Numbered from the stretch's first letter, positions 15,591 through 25,975 are shown. The stretch: 64,000 bases of DNA from Sinorhizobium sp. RAC02 (GCF_001713395.1 NZ_CP016452.1:1550001-1614000); one strand, 5' to 3'. The notes: generated by a model from the letters alone, not told the origin. Made by a program: numbers and translations.

Positions 15591-16472
15591 TTAGCGCAGC
15601 CCGTATTGGCGCAGGATATCCGCAATACGGGCGTCCTGCTCGGCATTCGGCAGCAAGGCCGGCTGGCGGCTGGCGCCGACGGAGGCGTCCTGCAGGTAGA
15701 GGGCGCGCTTGACCATGGCGGGTGCAAAACCGAGCGCGTAAAGGTCCGTGCGGAAGGCGGCGAAGATCGCCTGCTGCTTTTCCGCCTCCGCGGCATCACC
15801 TCCATTGACGGCCCTCAGGATGCCGGCAAGCACATGCGGCATGGCATTGCCAAGGCCGGAAATGCAGCCGGCGGCGCCGTTCTGCAAGGCCCAGAGCACC
15901 AGATGGTCGGGACCGGAATAGACCTCGAAACCCTCGACCTCCTTCGCCACCTGAAGATAGGCCTCCAGCGTCTCCTTCGCTCCTCCCGAATCCTTGATGC
16001 CGGCGATGTTGCCGTGGCCAGAAAGTGCGCGGGCGGTTTCCGCTTCGATGTGGTTCTGCGTGCGGGCCGGAATGTCGTAGAGGTAGACCGGCGTCGTCAC
16101 CGCGTCCGCCACGGTCGAGAAATGGCGGATGAGGCCGTCCTGCGTGCAGGCGATGAAAAAGGGCGTGATGACGGCGATGCCATCGACGCCGATGCGGTCG
16201 AACTCGCGGGCCAGCTTTATCGTCTCGAAAGTCGCCGGCATGCCGGCATTGACGATCACCTTGACGCGACCGCCGACCTCGTCGACCACCTCTTCCGTCA
16301 AGCGCACTTTCTCTTCAAAGGTCAGCGCCGTGAAGTCGCCGTTGGTGCCCGCACACATGATGTTGTTGCCGACCTCGACCTGTCGGCGGACCTGCGCTCG
16401 CGTCGCCTGATAGTTGATGGTTTCATCCTCGTTGAAGCAGGTCACGAGGGCCACGAAGGCTTGCTTGGTCAT
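15591..16472 (-). CDS. DapA family (dihydrodipicolinate synthase/N-acetylneuraminate lyase) enzyme
   Basis: This 293-residue TIM-barrel enzyme has the family Schiff-base lysine in AGIKDSGG, the catalytic tyrosine in VYLYDIPART, and GTNGDFTALTFEEK in place of the more usual G-T-T-G-E of true DapA. That change, and the location, suggest an aldolase or dehydratase for a keto-acid sugar instead of lysine synthesis. An AAGGAAG ribosome binding site precedes the ATG. It is the last gene of the operon EamA-SBP-permeases-ATPase and lies in an acid-sugar locus. The substrate is inferred from context only. Confidence 0.85.
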   Translation of the reverse strand: MTKQAFVALVTCFNEDETINYQATRAQVRRQVEVGNNIMCAGTNGDFTALTFEEKVRLTEEVVDEVGGRVKVIVNAGMPATFETIKLAREFDRIGVDGIAVITPFFIACTQDGLIRHFSTVADAVTTPVYLYDIPARTQNHIEAETARALSGHGNIAGIKDSGGAKETLEAYLQVAKEVEGFEVYSGPDHLVLWALQNGAAGCISGLGNAMPHVLAGILRAVNGGDAAEAEKQQAIFAAFRTDLYALGFAPAMVKRALYLQDASVGASRQPALLPNAEQDARIADILRQYGLR

Positions 16473-16500
16473 GGGTGTCTTCCTTTTGTGGGACAGCGCC

Positions 16501-18120
16501 TTACGAGGCGCTCTGCAGGCGGGCGGCGCGATGAGCGGCCTGGATATCGGGATCGGGGTTGAGCCCTGCGGCGAGAAGGGCGCGGGTGTAGTTTTCCCGC
16601 GGCGTGTCGAACACCTCGCGCACCGTGCCGAGTTCGACGATATCGCCCTTCTGCATGACCATGACGTGGTCGGCGAAATCGCGCACCACCGGCAGGTCAT
16701 GGGCGATGAAGATGAAGGCGATGCCCATCTCACGGCGCAGCTTGTCGAGCAGCGCGATGACCTGCGCCTGCACCGAGACATCGAGCGCCGAGACCGCCTC
16801 GTCGCAGATGATGAGCTGTGGTTCGAGTGCGAGCGCCCGGGCAATCGCGATGCGCTGCCGCTGGCCACCGGAGAACTGGTGGGGATAACGCCCCATATGT
16901 TCCGGGCCGAGGCCAACCTGCACCAGAAGCTCAGCCACGCGCTCGCGCCATTTCGCCCTGGGAAGAATGTCGGGATGAATGACCCAGGCCTCGGAGATGA
17001 GCTGGTAGACGGTCATGCGCGGATTGAGCGATTGCGTCGGGTCCTGGAACACCATCTGCAAGTCACGGCGCAGCTTGTAGAGGTCCGCCGGGGACATGGT
17101 GAAGAGATCGCGGCCCTTCCACATGGCGCTGCCGGCATCTGGCTCGTCGAGACGCAGAAGAATGCGGGCAAGCGTCGATTTACCTGAACCGCTTTCCCCG
17201 ACGACGGCCATGGTCTCGCCAGCCATGAGATCGAAGGACACGCCCTTCAACGCTTCGAAGGAACCATAACGCTTGCGCACGTCGCGCACCGAAAGCACCG
17301 GTTCAGCGCGGGCGGCGGGCGCGTGCATCTCGCCCTTGCCGGGTGCTGCGGCAATCAGCTTCCTGGTATAGGGATGCTGCGGGTTCTTGTAGACCTCGCG
17401 GACAGTGCCGGTCTCGACCAGCACACCCTTCTCCATCACCACGACGCGGTCCGCGATCTCGGCGACAACGCCAAGGTCATGCGTGATGATGAGCACGGCC
17501 ATGCCGGTCTCCTGCTGCAATTCCTCCAGCAGGGCGAGCACCTCGGCCTGGACGGTCACGTCGAGCGCCGTCGTCGGTTCATCGGCGATGAGGAGGTCGG
17601 GACGCAGCGCAAGCGCCATCGCGATCATGACACGCTGACGCTGACCGCCCGAAAACTCGTGCGGATACTTGTCGAGTGATTGCTCGGGGTTCGGAATGCC
17701 CACGCGCGTCAGGAGGCGCAGCGCCTCCGCCTTCGCCTGCGCCGAGGCGGTTCCATGTGTCGTCAGTGCCTCGCGGATCTGCCAGCCGACCGTATAGACC
17801 GGGTTGAGATGGCTCAGCGGATCCTGAAAAATCATGGCGATGCGGCGGCCATTCACCTCACGTCGCTGCTGCGCCGGCATTTTCAGCAGGTCCACGCCGT
17901 CGAGCAGGATTTCACCCGAGCTGATGCGGCCCGGCGGCATGTCGATCAGGTTCATGATCGCCGAGGAGGAGACCGACTTGCCCGACCCGCTCTCGCCGAG
18001 AATGGCCAGCGTCTCGCCGCGGTCGAGATGGTAGGAGATGTTGCGAACCGCCTTCACCACGCCGACCGCCGTGTGGAACTCGACCGACAGGTTGCGGACT
18101 TCGAGAAGATGCTCAGCCAT
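16501..18120 (-). CDS. fused dual ATPase of oligopeptide-type ABC importer (DppD-DppF)
   Basis: This 539-residue protein holds two complete ATP-binding domains in one chain. The first has [15 protein letters not shown] (Walker A), [15 protein letters not shown] (signature) and [11 protein letters not shown] (Walker B); the second repeats these with [30 protein letters not shown] and [11 protein letters not shown]. Each ends with the extra sequence typical of the peptide/nickel family. It powers the two permeases encoded just upstream, and its start overlaps the DppC-type gene by 8 bases. The family usually carries dipeptides or oligosaccharides; the neighbours suggest a sugar or aldonic-acid substrate here. 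Confidence 0.93.
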   Translation of the reverse strand: MAEHLLEVRNLSVEFHTAVGVVKAVRNISYHLDRGETLAILGESGSGKSVSSSAIMNLIDMPPGRISSGEILLDGVDLLKMPAQQRREVNGRRIAMIFQDPLSHLNPVYTVGWQIREALTTHGTASAQAKAEALRLLTRVGIPNPEQSLDKYPHEFSGGQRQRVMIAMALALRPDLLIADEPTTALDVTVQAEVLALLEELQQETGMAVLIITHDLGVVAEIADRVVVMEKGVLVETGTVREVYKNPQHPYTRKLIAAAPGKGEMHAPAARAEPVLSVRDVRKRYGSFEALKGVSFDLMAGETMAVVGESGSGKSTLARILLRLDEPDAGSAMWKGRDLFTMSPADLYKLRRDLQMVFQDPTQSLNPRMTVYQLISEAWVIHPDILPRAKWRERVAELLVQVGLGPEHMGRYPHQFSGGQRQRIAIARALALEPQLIICDEAVSALDVSVQAQVIALLDKLRREMGIAFIFIAHDLPVVRDFADHVMVMQKGDIVELGTVREVFDTPRENYTRALLAAGLNPDPDIQAAHRAARLQSAS

Positions 18121-19036
18121 TCGTGCGGCCCTTCATTTCAAGGCGCCAGCGCTGCACCGGATCGAGCGCGATGCGCAGCCAGTTCGACAGCAGGTTCAGC
18201 GACATGGTGGTGAGGATGATGGCAAGGCCCGGCCAGAAGGACAGCCACCAGGCATTGGTGAGATATTGCCTGCCTTGCGAGATCATCAGCCCCCACGTGA
18301 TCTCCGGTGGCTGGATGCCGATGCCGAGGAAGGACAGCGCGCTTTCGGCCAGCATCACATAGGCGAAGTCGAGTGTCGCAAGCGTCGTCAACGTCGGCAA
18401 AACGACAGGCAGGATATGGCGAAAGAGGATGCGCTTGGAGGACGCGCCCATGACGCGCGCAGCCTGCACGAACATGCGCTCGCGGATCTCCAGCACCTCT
18501 GCCCGCGCGGTGCGCAGATAGACCGGGATGCGGGTGATCGCCAATACCAGCATGAGGTTGAGGATCGACGACCCGAGGATATAGAGCACAATCACCGCGA
18601 TCAGCAGTGACGGAAAGGACATGATGACGTCGGCAAGGCGCATGATCACCTGATTGACGCGCGCCGACGAGAAGCCCGCGATGAGCCCGAGAACCGTGCC
18701 AATGACCGCCGAGAGCACGACCGCGCCAGCGGCGACCATCAGCGTGTTTTGCGTGGCGACGACGATGCGGGCGAGCAGCGGGCGGCCGAGCGCATCCGCA
18801 CCCATCCACCAAACCCAGCCGCGCTGCCAGTCGAAGGGTGCTGCATTACGGCCGCGCAGGTTTTGCTTGGTTGCAAGATCACCCAGCCAGTTCGGCCCGA
18901 TGATTGCAAGGATCAGGATGACGATAAGGAAAATCGCCGCGCAGAGCGCGAACTTGTCGGCCAGCAGCATGCGGAACATGCGCTTGGCGAACGGCAGTTC
19001 CTCGGTGATGGCGGTGTCGGTGGTCAGGAGGGTCAT
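18113..19036 (-). CDS. ABC permease, DppC type
   Basis: This 307-residue inner-membrane protein has an N-terminal segment near residues 24-46 (ALCAAIFLIVILILAIIGPN), the gap typical of DppC, then further membrane segments and the permease coupling loop EVLEIRERMFVQAARVMGAS with the conserved GASSKRILFRHILP. A GAGGAG ribosome binding site supports the ATG at 19036 instead of a frame reaching 19084. It pairs with the DppB-type permease encoded 10 bases upstream. Confidence 0.92.
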   Translation of the reverse strand: MTLLTTDTAITEELPFAKRMFRMLLADKFALCAAIFLIVILILAIIGPNWLGDLATKQNLRGRNAAPFDWQRGWVWWMGADALGRPLLARIVVATQNTLMVAAGAVVLSAVIGTVLGLIAGFSSARVNQVIMRLADVIMSFPSLLIAVIVLYILGSSILNLMLVLAITRIPVYLRTARAEVLEIRERMFVQAARVMGASSKRILFRHILPVVLPTLTTLATLDFAYVMLAESALSFLGIGIQPPEITWGLMISQGRQYLTNAWWLSFWPGLAIILTTMSLNLLSNWLRIALDPVQRWRLEMKGRTNG

Positions 19037-19046
19037 GGCATGCTCC

Positions 19047-19961
19047 TCAGTGGCGGATCCGCGGATCGAGCAATGCATAGGCAAGGTCGATCAACAGGTT
19101 CATGAGGAAGATTGCGAGCGCCGTGACGAGGATCGCGGCGAGCACCACGTTGAAGTCGCGCTGCAGGATGGAATCGATCATCAGCTTGCCGACGCCGGGA
19201 AAGCCAAAAATGGTCTCGACGATGACCGCGCCGTTGAGCAGGCTCGCCGCCTGGTCGCCGATAACGGTGATGACCGGCAGCATGGCGTTGCGCAGCGCAT
19301 GCACGAAGATGATCGGGCCGGATTTGACCCCCTTGGCGCGCGCCGTCTTCACATAGGCGGAGGACAGTGCACCAATCATCGAGCCGCGCACCACCTGCAC
19401 GATAATGCCGAACGGGCGAATGAAGAGCACGCAGATCGGCAGGATCCAGTGCAGCAACGAGCCGGTGCCGGAAGTCGGCAGCCAGGCGAGATTGACTGAG
19501 AAGACGACGATCGCGACGATGGCGATCCAGAAATCGGGAACCGAAGCGCCGACAAGGGAAATGATCGAGGAAAGACGGTCGAAGAAGCCGCCGGCGCGGA
19601 AAGCGGCGAGCGAGCCTACGACGATTGCGGCGCCGGTGACGAGCGTCATGGTTATGAGCGCAAGCCAGAGGGTCCAGACGAAGGCTTCGAGCACGACATC
19701 AAGCGCCGGGCGTGCCTTGCGGAGCGATTCGCCGAAATCGCCGGTAACGACATCACCGACATAGCGACCGAACTGCACCAGCAGCGGATCGTTCAAGCCA
19801 TGCAGTTCGCGGAACTGCTGCTTCATCTCCGCGGAAGCCTCGACCGGCAGGAACAAGGCGGCCGGATCCCCCGTCAAGCGCGAGAGAAAGAAGACTATGA
19901 CGATCAGTCCGACGAGCGAGATCAGACTGGCCACAGCGCGTTTTCGAACGAATTTCAGCAT
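19047..19961 (-). CDS. ABC permease, DppB type
   Basis: This 304-residue protein has the DppB layout: an N-terminal membrane segment (ASLISLVGLIVIVFFLSRL), a periplasmic loop containing ELHGLNDPLLVQFGRYV and GDFGESLR, and a C-terminal transmembrane region with the coupling loop SAYVKTARAKGVK. I chose MLKFVRKR at 19961 for typical family length; an in-frame ATG 23 codons upstream also has a purine-rich site and cannot be ruled out. It forms the channel with the DppC partner. Confidence 0.9.
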   Translation of the reverse strand: MLKFVRKRAVASLISLVGLIVIVFFLSRLTGDPAALFLPVEASAEMKQQFRELHGLNDPLLVQFGRYVGDVVTGDFGESLRKARPALDVVLEAFVWTLWLALITMTLVTGAAIVVGSLAAFRAGGFFDRLSSIISLVGASVPDFWIAIVAIVVFSVNLAWLPTSGTGSLLHWILPICVLFIRPFGIIVQVVRGSMIGALSSAYVKTARAKGVKSGPIIFVHALRNAMLPVITVIGDQAASLLNGAVIVETIFGFPGVGKLMIDSILQRDFNVVLAAILVTALAIFLMNLLIDLAYALLDPRIRH

Positions 19962-19980
19962 GGCGCCCTCAGGGGAATCG

Positions 19981-20003
19981 GGCGGCGTGATCATCCCGCC
20001 GCC
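19981..20003 (-). repeat. small hairpin between the substrate-binding and permease genes
   Basis: GGCGGC (19981-19986) and GCCGCC (19998-20003) form a short stem in the spacer after the substrate-binding gene. Such stems often protect the abundant binding-protein mRNA and reduce expression of the permease genes. It is short, so evidence is modest. Confidence 0.35.
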
Positions 20004-20048
20004 TTGATTGCTGTTGTGACCAGCGAGCATAGTGCTCGCCAGGACAGA

Positions 20049-21548
20049 TTACTTGATCTTGATTTCCGAAAGCTGGAGCGTTCCGTTGGTCGCCATCGTC
20101 GGCTTGAATTCCAGGCGTTCGGAAACCCGAGAAAAACCGACCATGTGGAACAGCAGGACGTCGGCAACGACGTCGTCATGCACGTAGGCGATCACTTCCG
20201 ACCAGAGCTTGGCGCGTTCCTCGCCGACGGCGGCCGAGGCTCGCTTGATCAGGTCGTCGACCTTCGGATCGGAGAAGCCGGACTGCGTGCCTTCGGTCGC
20301 ATACTTGAAGAACATCGAGAACGACGGATCGCCCTTCGAGTTGTCGTGCATGGCGGCGACGATCTGCGGACCGCGGCCTTCCTTGAAGGGCTTCGAGTAG
20401 TACTGCTCGTGCTCGGCGACCTCGACGAACTTCAGCTCGACCGTGAAACCGACCTCCTGGAGCTGCGCCTGGATGGCCTCCATGATCTCGGTGACGTTCG
20501 GGAAGTTTGCCGAGCGCGCAATGATGGTGATCGGGGTATCGACCTTGACGCCGTCGGCCTTGGCTTCCTCGAGCAGCTTCTTTGCGCCTTCCGGATCATA
20601 GGGGAAGACCTTGACGTCAGGGTTCCAGCCGAGCGTCGGCGGCGGCACGATAGCGGTGGCGAGCAATGCGCTGTCCGGAACGAGTGTGCCGAGGAAGGCC
20701 TGGCGGTCGATTGCGATGTTGAGCGCGCGGCGAACGCGCACGTCGTTCAGCGGTGCGATATTATGGTCGATGCGCAGGTAGACGGTCTCGCTGTCGAGAT
20801 AGGAAAAATCCGTTGCCGGGTTGGTGGCGTCGAGCTGCGAGATCGACGGCGACAGGTCAGCTTCGCCGGCCTGCACCATGGCCGCGCGAACCGACGGGTC
20901 GGCACGGAACAGGTAGGTCGCTTCGGTCACTTCGGGCTTGGCGCCCCAATAGTCGTCACGGCCGGTCAGCACGATCTGCTGGCCCGGTGTCCAGTTGGTC
21001 AGCTTGTAGGGGCCGGTGCCGACGGGCTCGCGCACGAATTCCAGCGGCGTCTCTTCCGGCACCATGGTGACGAGCGACAAAAGCAGCGGAAGGATCGGCT
21101 GGACCGGATCGGCCTTGAAGTCGATCGTGTAGTCGTCGACGATGGTCGGTGTCACGGTCATACCACCGAAATAGCGGCGGGACTCACAGGCGTTCTTGTC
21201 GCTCATGATGCGCTCGAAGCTGTGCTTGACGTCCTTTGCGTCAAACGCCGTGCCGTCGGAGAATTTCACGCCCTGGCGCAGGTGGAACCGCCAGCTGCCA
21301 TCGGCATTCTGCTCCCACTTTTCGGCAAGGCGCGGCATGACGCCCTTGTCGCCGCGAACGTCGAGTTCGGTCAGCGTCTCGCTGACGTTCTGCAGGATGA
21401 CACGGCCGATATTGGAGCGGGTCGCCATGCAGGGCTCGAGCAGGTCGGCCTCCTCGGCGAGCACGATCTTGATCGGTCCCGAGCCGGCAAAGGCGGGGGA
21501 CAAGGCGGAGCCCAGCATGAGAGCCCCCAGAACAAGCATTTTCTTCAC
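20049..21548 (-). CDS. extracellular solute-binding protein family 5 (DppA type)
   Basis: This 499-residue protein has a signal peptide (MKKMLVLGALMLGSALSPAFA, cleavage after AFA) and the family-5 pattern: LAEKWEQNADGSWRFHLRQG, FSDGTAFDAKDVKHSFERI and VRRALNIAIDRQAFL. It is the periplasmic receptor that delivers ligand to the DppB/DppC permeases encoded next. The family binds peptides, nickel, oligosaccharides and glycosides. Nearby acid-sugar genes suggest a carbohydrate-like ligand, but no residue seen here proves it. Confidence 0.93.
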   Translation of the reverse strand: MKKMLVLGALMLGSALSPAFAGSGPIKIVLAEEADLLEPCMATRSNIGRVILQNVSETLTELDVRGDKGVMPRLAEKWEQNADGSWRFHLRQGVKFSDGTAFDAKDVKHSFERIMSDKNACESRRYFGGMTVTPTIVDDYTIDFKADPVQPILPLLLSLVTMVPEETPLEFVREPVGTGPYKLTNWTPGQQIVLTGRDDYWGAKPEVTEATYLFRADPSVRAAMVQAGEADLSPSISQLDATNPATDFSYLDSETVYLRIDHNIAPLNDVRVRRALNIAIDRQAFLGTLVPDSALLATAIVPPPTLGWNPDVKVFPYDPEGAKKLLEEAKADGVKVDTPITIIARSANFPNVTEIMEAIQAQLQEVGFTVELKFVEVAEHEQYYSKPFKEGRGPQIVAAMHDNSKGDPSFSMFFKYATEGTQSGFSDPKVDDLIKRASAAVGEERAKLWSEVIAYVHDDVVADVLLFHMVGFSRVSERLEFKPTMATNGTLQLSEIKIK

Positions 21549-21575
21549 GGCATTTCCTCCCTAGTGAAATCGTGT

Positions 21576-22448
21576 TCAGGCAGATGTTGTTTTTCCGGAT
21601 CGCGCGGCGACCAGCGCCGCACAGCAGATGAGCCCACCACCGAAAAGCGTGGTGACGGCGATGTGTTCGCCAAACAGTGCAAAGCCTCCGAGGGCCACGA
21701 GCGGCAGACGCAGAAAATCGACGGGTGCGACAATCGTGGCAGGCGCTAGCGAAAAGGCATGGGTCATCATGGCCATGCAGGCGGCGCCGACGACACCCTG
21801 AAGCGCAAGCAGCCCCACCTCCCGCGGCCCCGGCGTCGTCCAGAACGGCAGGGCGAAAAGAAGCGCAATCGGCACGGTCAGCAGAAGATTCCAGACGACG
21901 AGCGTCGAGGTCCGGTCGCCCTTCGACATGGATTTCAGGATCAACTGGATGGCCGACTGGAGCACCGCGCCGGCAAGCGCCAGCGCGATGGCAAGGCTGA
22001 TCCCCGTGCCCGACGGACCGATGACGACCAGCGCACCGACAAAACCGATCGCCACCGCACCAATCATCGCCGGGCCTTGCCGTTCACCAAGCGTCAGCGC
22101 GGCACCAAGCACTAGGAAGATCGGCGACGTGAAGGCGATCGCCGTCACGTCGGCCAGCGGCCCCCAGCTGAAGGCGGCAAAGAAGGCGACCATGGCCAGC
22201 AACTTGAAACCGGCGCGAACGGCATGCTGGCGAAGCGGATGCGTCGAGCGCAGCACGGCCGGACGAACAAGAATGAAAGGCAGGAGAATGACAGCGCCGA
22301 AAAAGGCACGGAAGAAGCCGATCACGAAGGGATGCACGGCGCCATGCAGGGCGCGCACGATCACGGCGTCAGCTGCCGCGAGCACCGCAGCACCGGCCGC
22401 AAAGAGCACAGCCATCGTCGCCTTCCGTGAATTGCCGGCTTCCGGCAT
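21576..22448 (-). CDS. EamA/DMT family transporter
   Basis: This 290-residue protein has about ten hydrophobic segments in two homologous halves, with RAFFGAVILLPFIL and the repeat pattern LTLGERQGPAMIGAVAIGFVGALVVIG in the first half and PVDFLRLPLVALGGFALFGE in the second, typical of EamA drug/metabolite transporters. The ATG at 22448 follows a GGGAGGAGGA ribosome binding site. It is the first gene of the operon that continues with the ABC importer. It may export an excess intermediate or import a related compound. Confidence 0.87.
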   Translation of the reverse strand: MPEAGNSRKATMAVLFAAGAAVLAAADAVIVRALHGAVHPFVIGFFRAFFGAVILLPFILVRPAVLRSTHPLRQHAVRAGFKLLAMVAFFAAFSWGPLADVTAIAFTSPIFLVLGAALTLGERQGPAMIGAVAIGFVGALVVIGPSGTGISLAIALALAGAVLQSAIQLILKSMSKGDRTSTLVVWNLLLTVPIALLFALPFWTTPGPREVGLLALQGVVGAACMAMMTHAFSLAPATIVAPVDFLRLPLVALGGFALFGEHIAVTTLFGGGLICCAALVAARSGKTTSA

Positions 22449-22681
22449 GAAAATCCTCCTCCCGGCATCCTCTTGCCAAGTTGGCCAGACCATCCTCTTT
22501 TCATACAAGTTTGTCAAATTATTTTGCAATGTAAAATTAAATCGAGCCGCTACTAAATTATTTATATAATAAATTCTGATACTTAACGTAGTATATATGT
22601 GAATTTTCCAAGCTTGATAACATTCTCAAACTTGACAACTTTGTAATTTCGGTGATTTTCAACACCATACAGGAGGAGCCA
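22449..22681. promoter_or_regulatory. divergent promoter region of the acid-sugar locus
   Basis: This 233-base AT-rich spacer separates two divergent operons. TTGTCAA at 22511-22517 and its complement TTGACAA at 22632-22638 are placed near the two ends, and TTGCAATGT at 22524-22532 recurs at 27804-27812 upstream of the kinase-GntR operon in the same orientation. These are candidate binding sites for the GntR regulator of this locus. Confidence 0.5.
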
Positions 22682-23878
22682 ATGGACCCCGCGGAAATCG
22701 CCCGCCACATGAATGGCCTGCTTCAAAGCACGCTGCCCGGACGAGACGAAGCCCTGCTGCCGTCGCCCATGATCCAGAATCATGCCGCGTTTCAGCATCT
22801 GCTTGCCGATGGCGCGCTCGCCTGCGCCTGGTTTGGCGGCACACTGGAAGGCAAGTCGGACATCTCGATCTTCGCCTCCGTGCTGCCGAAGGGCGCAGCG
22901 AACTGGGGACCGCCGCAACGGCTGAGCTTCGACCCGGCGCATTCAGAGCAGAATCCCGTGTTCTTCACCGCGCCCGATGGCAGGCTCTGGCTCTTCCACA
23001 CCTCGCAACCATCAGGCAATCAGGATGAATGCCGGATCCGCATGGCCGAAATCCGGCGCGACGCCTCGGATCCGCTAGCGCTGGTGGCGCAGGAAGGGCG
23101 TTATCTCGATCTGCCGCGCGGCTGCTTCGTTCGCGCACCGCTCACGGTGCGCGCGGATGGGGCGTGGCTGCTGCCGATCTTCCGCTGCGTCCAGCGTCCC
23201 GGCCAGAAATGGAACGGCAGCCATGACACCGCCGCGGTCGGCATCTCGCGGGACGGTGGAGAGACCTGGCAGCTCGAGGACATCGCCCAATCCATCGGCT
23301 GCGTGCACATGTCACCGGTTTCGTTGGAGGGCGAGCACCTTGCCGCCTTCTTCCGCCGGCGCCAGGCGGACTTCGTCTACAGAACGGAGAGCCGTGATGG
23401 CGGGCAATCCTGGTCCGCGCCGCAGGCGACCGATGTGCCGAACAACAATTCCTCCATCGCCGCGATCCGCCTTAACGACGGCCGCGTCGCAATGATCTGC
23501 AATCCGGTGAACGCGGCCCAGTCCGCCGACCGCCGCGCGTCGCTCTATGATGAACTCGGCGAGAACGACGACCGCCCAGACGCCGACCCTGCCGGCGGTT
23601 GCACGCCGATCTGGGGCGTACCACGCGCACCGGTCGCGCTCTGCCTGTCTGAGGATGGCGGCAATACCTTCCCCGTCCGGCTTCTGATCGAGGACGGTCC
23701 CGGCACCTGCCTTTCCAACGATTCGACCGACGGCCGAAACAAGGAAATGTCCTATCCCTGGCTGCTGGCGGAAGCCGACGGCACCCTGCACCTCGCCTAC
23801 ACCTATCACCGGCGTGCGATCAAATATGTCCGCCTGGCACCCGGCTGGGACCGCGCCGACACACGGAGACTTTCATGA
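22682..23878 (+). CDS. BNR repeat sialidase-like glycoside-processing protein
   Basis: This 398-residue protein has three Asp-box-like motifs, [16 protein letters not shown] and SEDGGNTF, spaced as in the six-bladed propeller of sialidase-related (BNR_2) enzymes. It also has [15 protein letters not shown] and RNKEMSYPW, which are typical of a bacterial branch of this family. There is no signal peptide, so the substrate is probably imported before cleavage or modification. An AGGAGG ribosome binding site supports the ATG at 22682. Its stop overlaps the pdxA-type gene by four bases. True sialidase activity is not established. Confidence 0.8.
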   Translation: MDPAEIARHMNGLLQSTLPGRDEALLPSPMIQNHAAFQHLLADGALACAWFGGTLEGKSDISIFASVLPKGAANWGPPQRLSFDPAHSEQNPVFFTAPDGRLWLFHTSQPSGNQDECRIRMAEIRRDASDPLALVAQEGRYLDLPRGCFVRAPLTVRADGAWLLPIFRCVQRPGQKWNGSHDTAAVGISRDGGETWQLEDIAQSIGCVHMSPVSLEGEHLAAFFRRRQADFVYRTESRDGGQSWSAPQATDVPNNNSSIAAIRLNDGRVAMICNPVNAAQSADRRASLYDELGENDDRPDADPAGGCTPIWGVPRAPVALCLSEDGGNTFPVRLLIEDGPGTCLSNDSTDGRNKEMSYPWLLAEADGTLHLAYTYHRRAIKYVRLAPGWDRADTRRLS

Positions 23879-24831
23879 GCGACATCATCGGCATCACCAT
23901 GGGCGACCCGTGCGGCGTCGGCCCCGAGATTTCGGTGCGCGCGCTGGCCGGCATGACGCCGGAAGAGCGCGTGACGATCCGCATCTACGGCAATCTCAAG
24001 ACGCTGGAGGCCGCGTGCGAAGCCCTCGACATCACGATCGACCTAGCACCGCATGTCGTGGACCTGCCGATCGAGGGCGCACCCCTCGCCTGGGGGCAGC
24101 TCAGCCCGGCCGCCGGCGATGCAGCCTTCCGCTTCATCGAAAAGGCGGTACGCGATGCGCAGGCTGGCACCATCGGCTGCATCGTCACTGCGCCGATCAA
24201 CAAGGAAGCGCTGAACCTCGCCGGCCACCACTATGACGGCCATACCGGCATGCTGCGCAGCCTGACGGGCTCCAAGGCCGCCTACATGCTGCTTGCCTCC
24301 GAGCGCCTCAAGGTCATCCACGTCTCGACCCATGTCTCCCTGCAGGAAGCCATCCGCCGCTCAACGACGGAGCGGGTGCTTGCGACCATCCGCGCCGGAG
24401 ACGCCCACCTGAAGCGCACCGGTTACGCAGCACCCAGGATCGCGGTTGCCGGTATTAACCCCCATTGCGGCGAGAACGGCCTCTTCGGCACGGAAGACGA
24501 CGAACAGATCGCACCGGCCGTCCAGGCAGCGCGTGCGGAAGGTATCGACGTCTACGGTCCGATCTCCGCGGATACACTGTTTTACCGCGCCTATGCCGGC
24601 GCCTTCGATCTGGTCGTCGCGCAGTATCACGACCAGGGGCACATTCCGGTCAAGCTCGTCGCCTTCGATACCGCCGTGAACGTCTCCGTGGACCTGCCGA
24701 TCGACCGCACCTCGGTCGATCACGGCACGGCCTTCGACATTGCCGGCAAGGGTATCGCCGACCACGGCAACATGAATTCCGCCATAGCCTACGCCCGCAA
24801 GCTGGTGTCGGGCGCCGCCAAGCGAGGATGA
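23875..24831 (+). CDS. pdxA2: PdxA2-type 4-phospho-tetronate dehydrogenase
   Basis: This 318-residue enzyme of the PdxA family opens [14 protein letters not shown] and has HYDGHTGML and [11 protein letters not shown], which supply metal-binding histidines, plus [17 protein letters not shown]. The HYDGHTG form matches the PdxA2 branch, which oxidises 4-phosphorylated tetronates (such as D-threonate or D-erythronate) with NAD and releases CO2 to give dihydroxyacetone phosphate, instead of making pyridoxine. The linked DUF1537 kinase encoded at 26711-27739 would supply the phosphorylated substrate. It overlaps the BNR gene and is followed by an alcohol dehydrogenase after 4 bases. Confidence 0.87.
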   Translation: MSDIIGITMGDPCGVGPEISVRALAGMTPEERVTIRIYGNLKTLEAACEALDITIDLAPHVVDLPIEGAPLAWGQLSPAAGDAAFRFIEKAVRDAQAGTIGCIVTAPINKEALNLAGHHYDGHTGMLRSLTGSKAAYMLLASERLKVIHVSTHVSLQEAIRRSTTERVLATIRAGDAHLKRTGYAAPRIAVAGINPHCGENGLFGTEDDEQIAPAVQAARAEGIDVYGPISADTLFYRAYAGAFDLVVAQYHDQGHIPVKLVAFDTAVNVSVDLPIDRTSVDHGTAFDIAGKGIADHGNMNSAIAYARKLVSGAAKRG

Positions 24832-24835
24832 GACC

Positions 24836-25954
24836 ATGAGCATCGCCCCCATCACGCTCCACCAACCGCGTCGGCTCGCCGTCGGCGCCGGCACGATCGG
24901 CGAGGTCGGCGCCTGGGCCTCCGACGCTGCCTCGGTACTGGTGATCGCAACGCCGATCACCGCCGGCTTCATCGACCGCCTGAAGCTCGCTAGCCGTGTC
25001 ACCGTGTTCGACGCGATCCCCGGCGAGCCTGACATTACGACGCTGGAGGCCGCCATCGAAGCCGCGCGCCAAAACCGGCCGAACCTCATCGTCGGCCTTG
25101 GCGGCGGCTCGGTGCTCGACGTCGCAAAACTGGTTGCCGCACTATGGGATGGCGAGCAGACGCTCGCCGACGTCGCCGGCCCGAACCGGGTCGCTGGGCG
25201 CCGCACGCGCCTCGTCCAGGTCGCCACCACCGCCGGCACGGGCTCAGAGGCCGGCATCCGTTCGCTGATCACCGATCCCGGCAAGGGCACCAAGATCGCG
25301 GTCGAAAGCCCGCATCTAATCGCCGATTTCGCCGTGCTCGATCCGGAACTGACCTATTCCGTGCCATCGGCGGTGACGGCGGCGACCGGCGTGGACGCCA
25401 TGGCGCATTGCGTCGAGGCCTTCACCAATCGCCGCGCCCATCCGATGATCGACGGCTTTGCCCGCATGGGCTTCCGGCTCGTTGGCAAATACCTCGCCCG
25501 CGCGGTGCGCGACGGCACGGACACCGAGGCCCGCGAGGGCATGATGCTTGCCTCCTACTATGGCGGTATCTGCCTCGGCCCGGTCAACACCGCCGCCGGC
25601 CACGCCATCGCCTATCCTCTCGGCACGCGGTTGCGCCTGCCGCACGGACTGGCGAATGCCATTATTTTCCCGCATGTCCTGGCCTTCAACCAGAACGTAG
25701 CGGCAGGAAAGACGGCGGAAGTGGCCGAAGCCCTCGGCCTCGGCGAAAACCTTACCGCTGAAAACCTCCTCACCGCCGCCCACGGCTTCTGCCGCGATCT
25801 CGGCATCGAGATGGCGCTATCCGCCCATGGCGCCGTAGCGGACGACCTGCCCCTCTATGCCGGCGAAGCGCACGCGAACCGCCGCCTGATGGACAACAAC
25901 CCGATCGATATGAGCGTGGAGGACGTGCTCGGCGTCTACCGGGCTGCTTTCTAG
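24836..25954 (+). CDS. iron-containing alcohol dehydrogenase
   Basis: This 372-residue protein has the nucleotide-binding GGGSVLDVAK, TTAGTGSEAG and the metal-site motifs DAMAHCVEAF, LPHGLANAIIFPHV and EAHANRRLMDNNP of family III (iron-dependent) alcohol dehydrogenases. Members oxidise or reduce small alcohols and aldehydes with NAD(P). It is the last gene of the BNR-pdxA2 operon and stands before a strong terminator, so it likely acts on an alcohol or aldehyde intermediate of the same acid-sugar pathway. The substrate is not known. Confidence 0.9.
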   Translation: MSIAPITLHQPRRLAVGAGTIGEVGAWASDAASVLVIATPITAGFIDRLKLASRVTVFDAIPGEPDITTLEAAIEAARQNRPNLIVGLGGGSVLDVAKLVAALWDGEQTLADVAGPNRVAGRRTRLVQVATTAGTGSEAGIRSLITDPGKGTKIAVESPHLIADFAVLDPELTYSVPSAVTAATGVDAMAHCVEAFTNRRAHPMIDGFARMGFRLVGKYLARAVRDGTDTEAREGMMLASYYGGICLGPVNTAAGHAIAYPLGTRLRLPHGLANAIIFPHVLAFNQNVAAGKTAEVAEALGLGENLTAENLLTAAHGFCRDLGIEMALSAHGAVADDLPLYAGEAHANRRLMDNNPIDMSVEDVLGVYRAAF

Positions 25955-25975
25955 GAAGCGCAGTTCCCCAACAGG

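Noticed and set aside
15425..15805. N-terminal extension of the second chemoreceptor
   Set aside because: The added residues are Arg/Pro/Ser-rich noise overlapping the DapA-family gene; the ATG at 15424 has an AAGGTGA site.
15591..16472. Calling the DapA-family gene dapA of lysine synthesis
   Set aside because: The G-T-T-G-E motif of DapA is replaced by GTNGDF and the gene sits in a catabolic importer operon.
19800..21749. A long open frame of about 649 codons on the plus strand
   Set aside because: It lies antisense to the family-5 binding-protein gene and others; its product is low in recognisable motifs and rich in Arg, Asp and His, as expected for the reverse frame of high-GC genes.
22682..23878. 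Calling the BNR protein a true sialidase (nanH)
   Set aside because: Asp boxes are present but the arginine triad and secretion signal are not evident, and no sialic acid catabolic genes other than a DapA-family lyase are seen.
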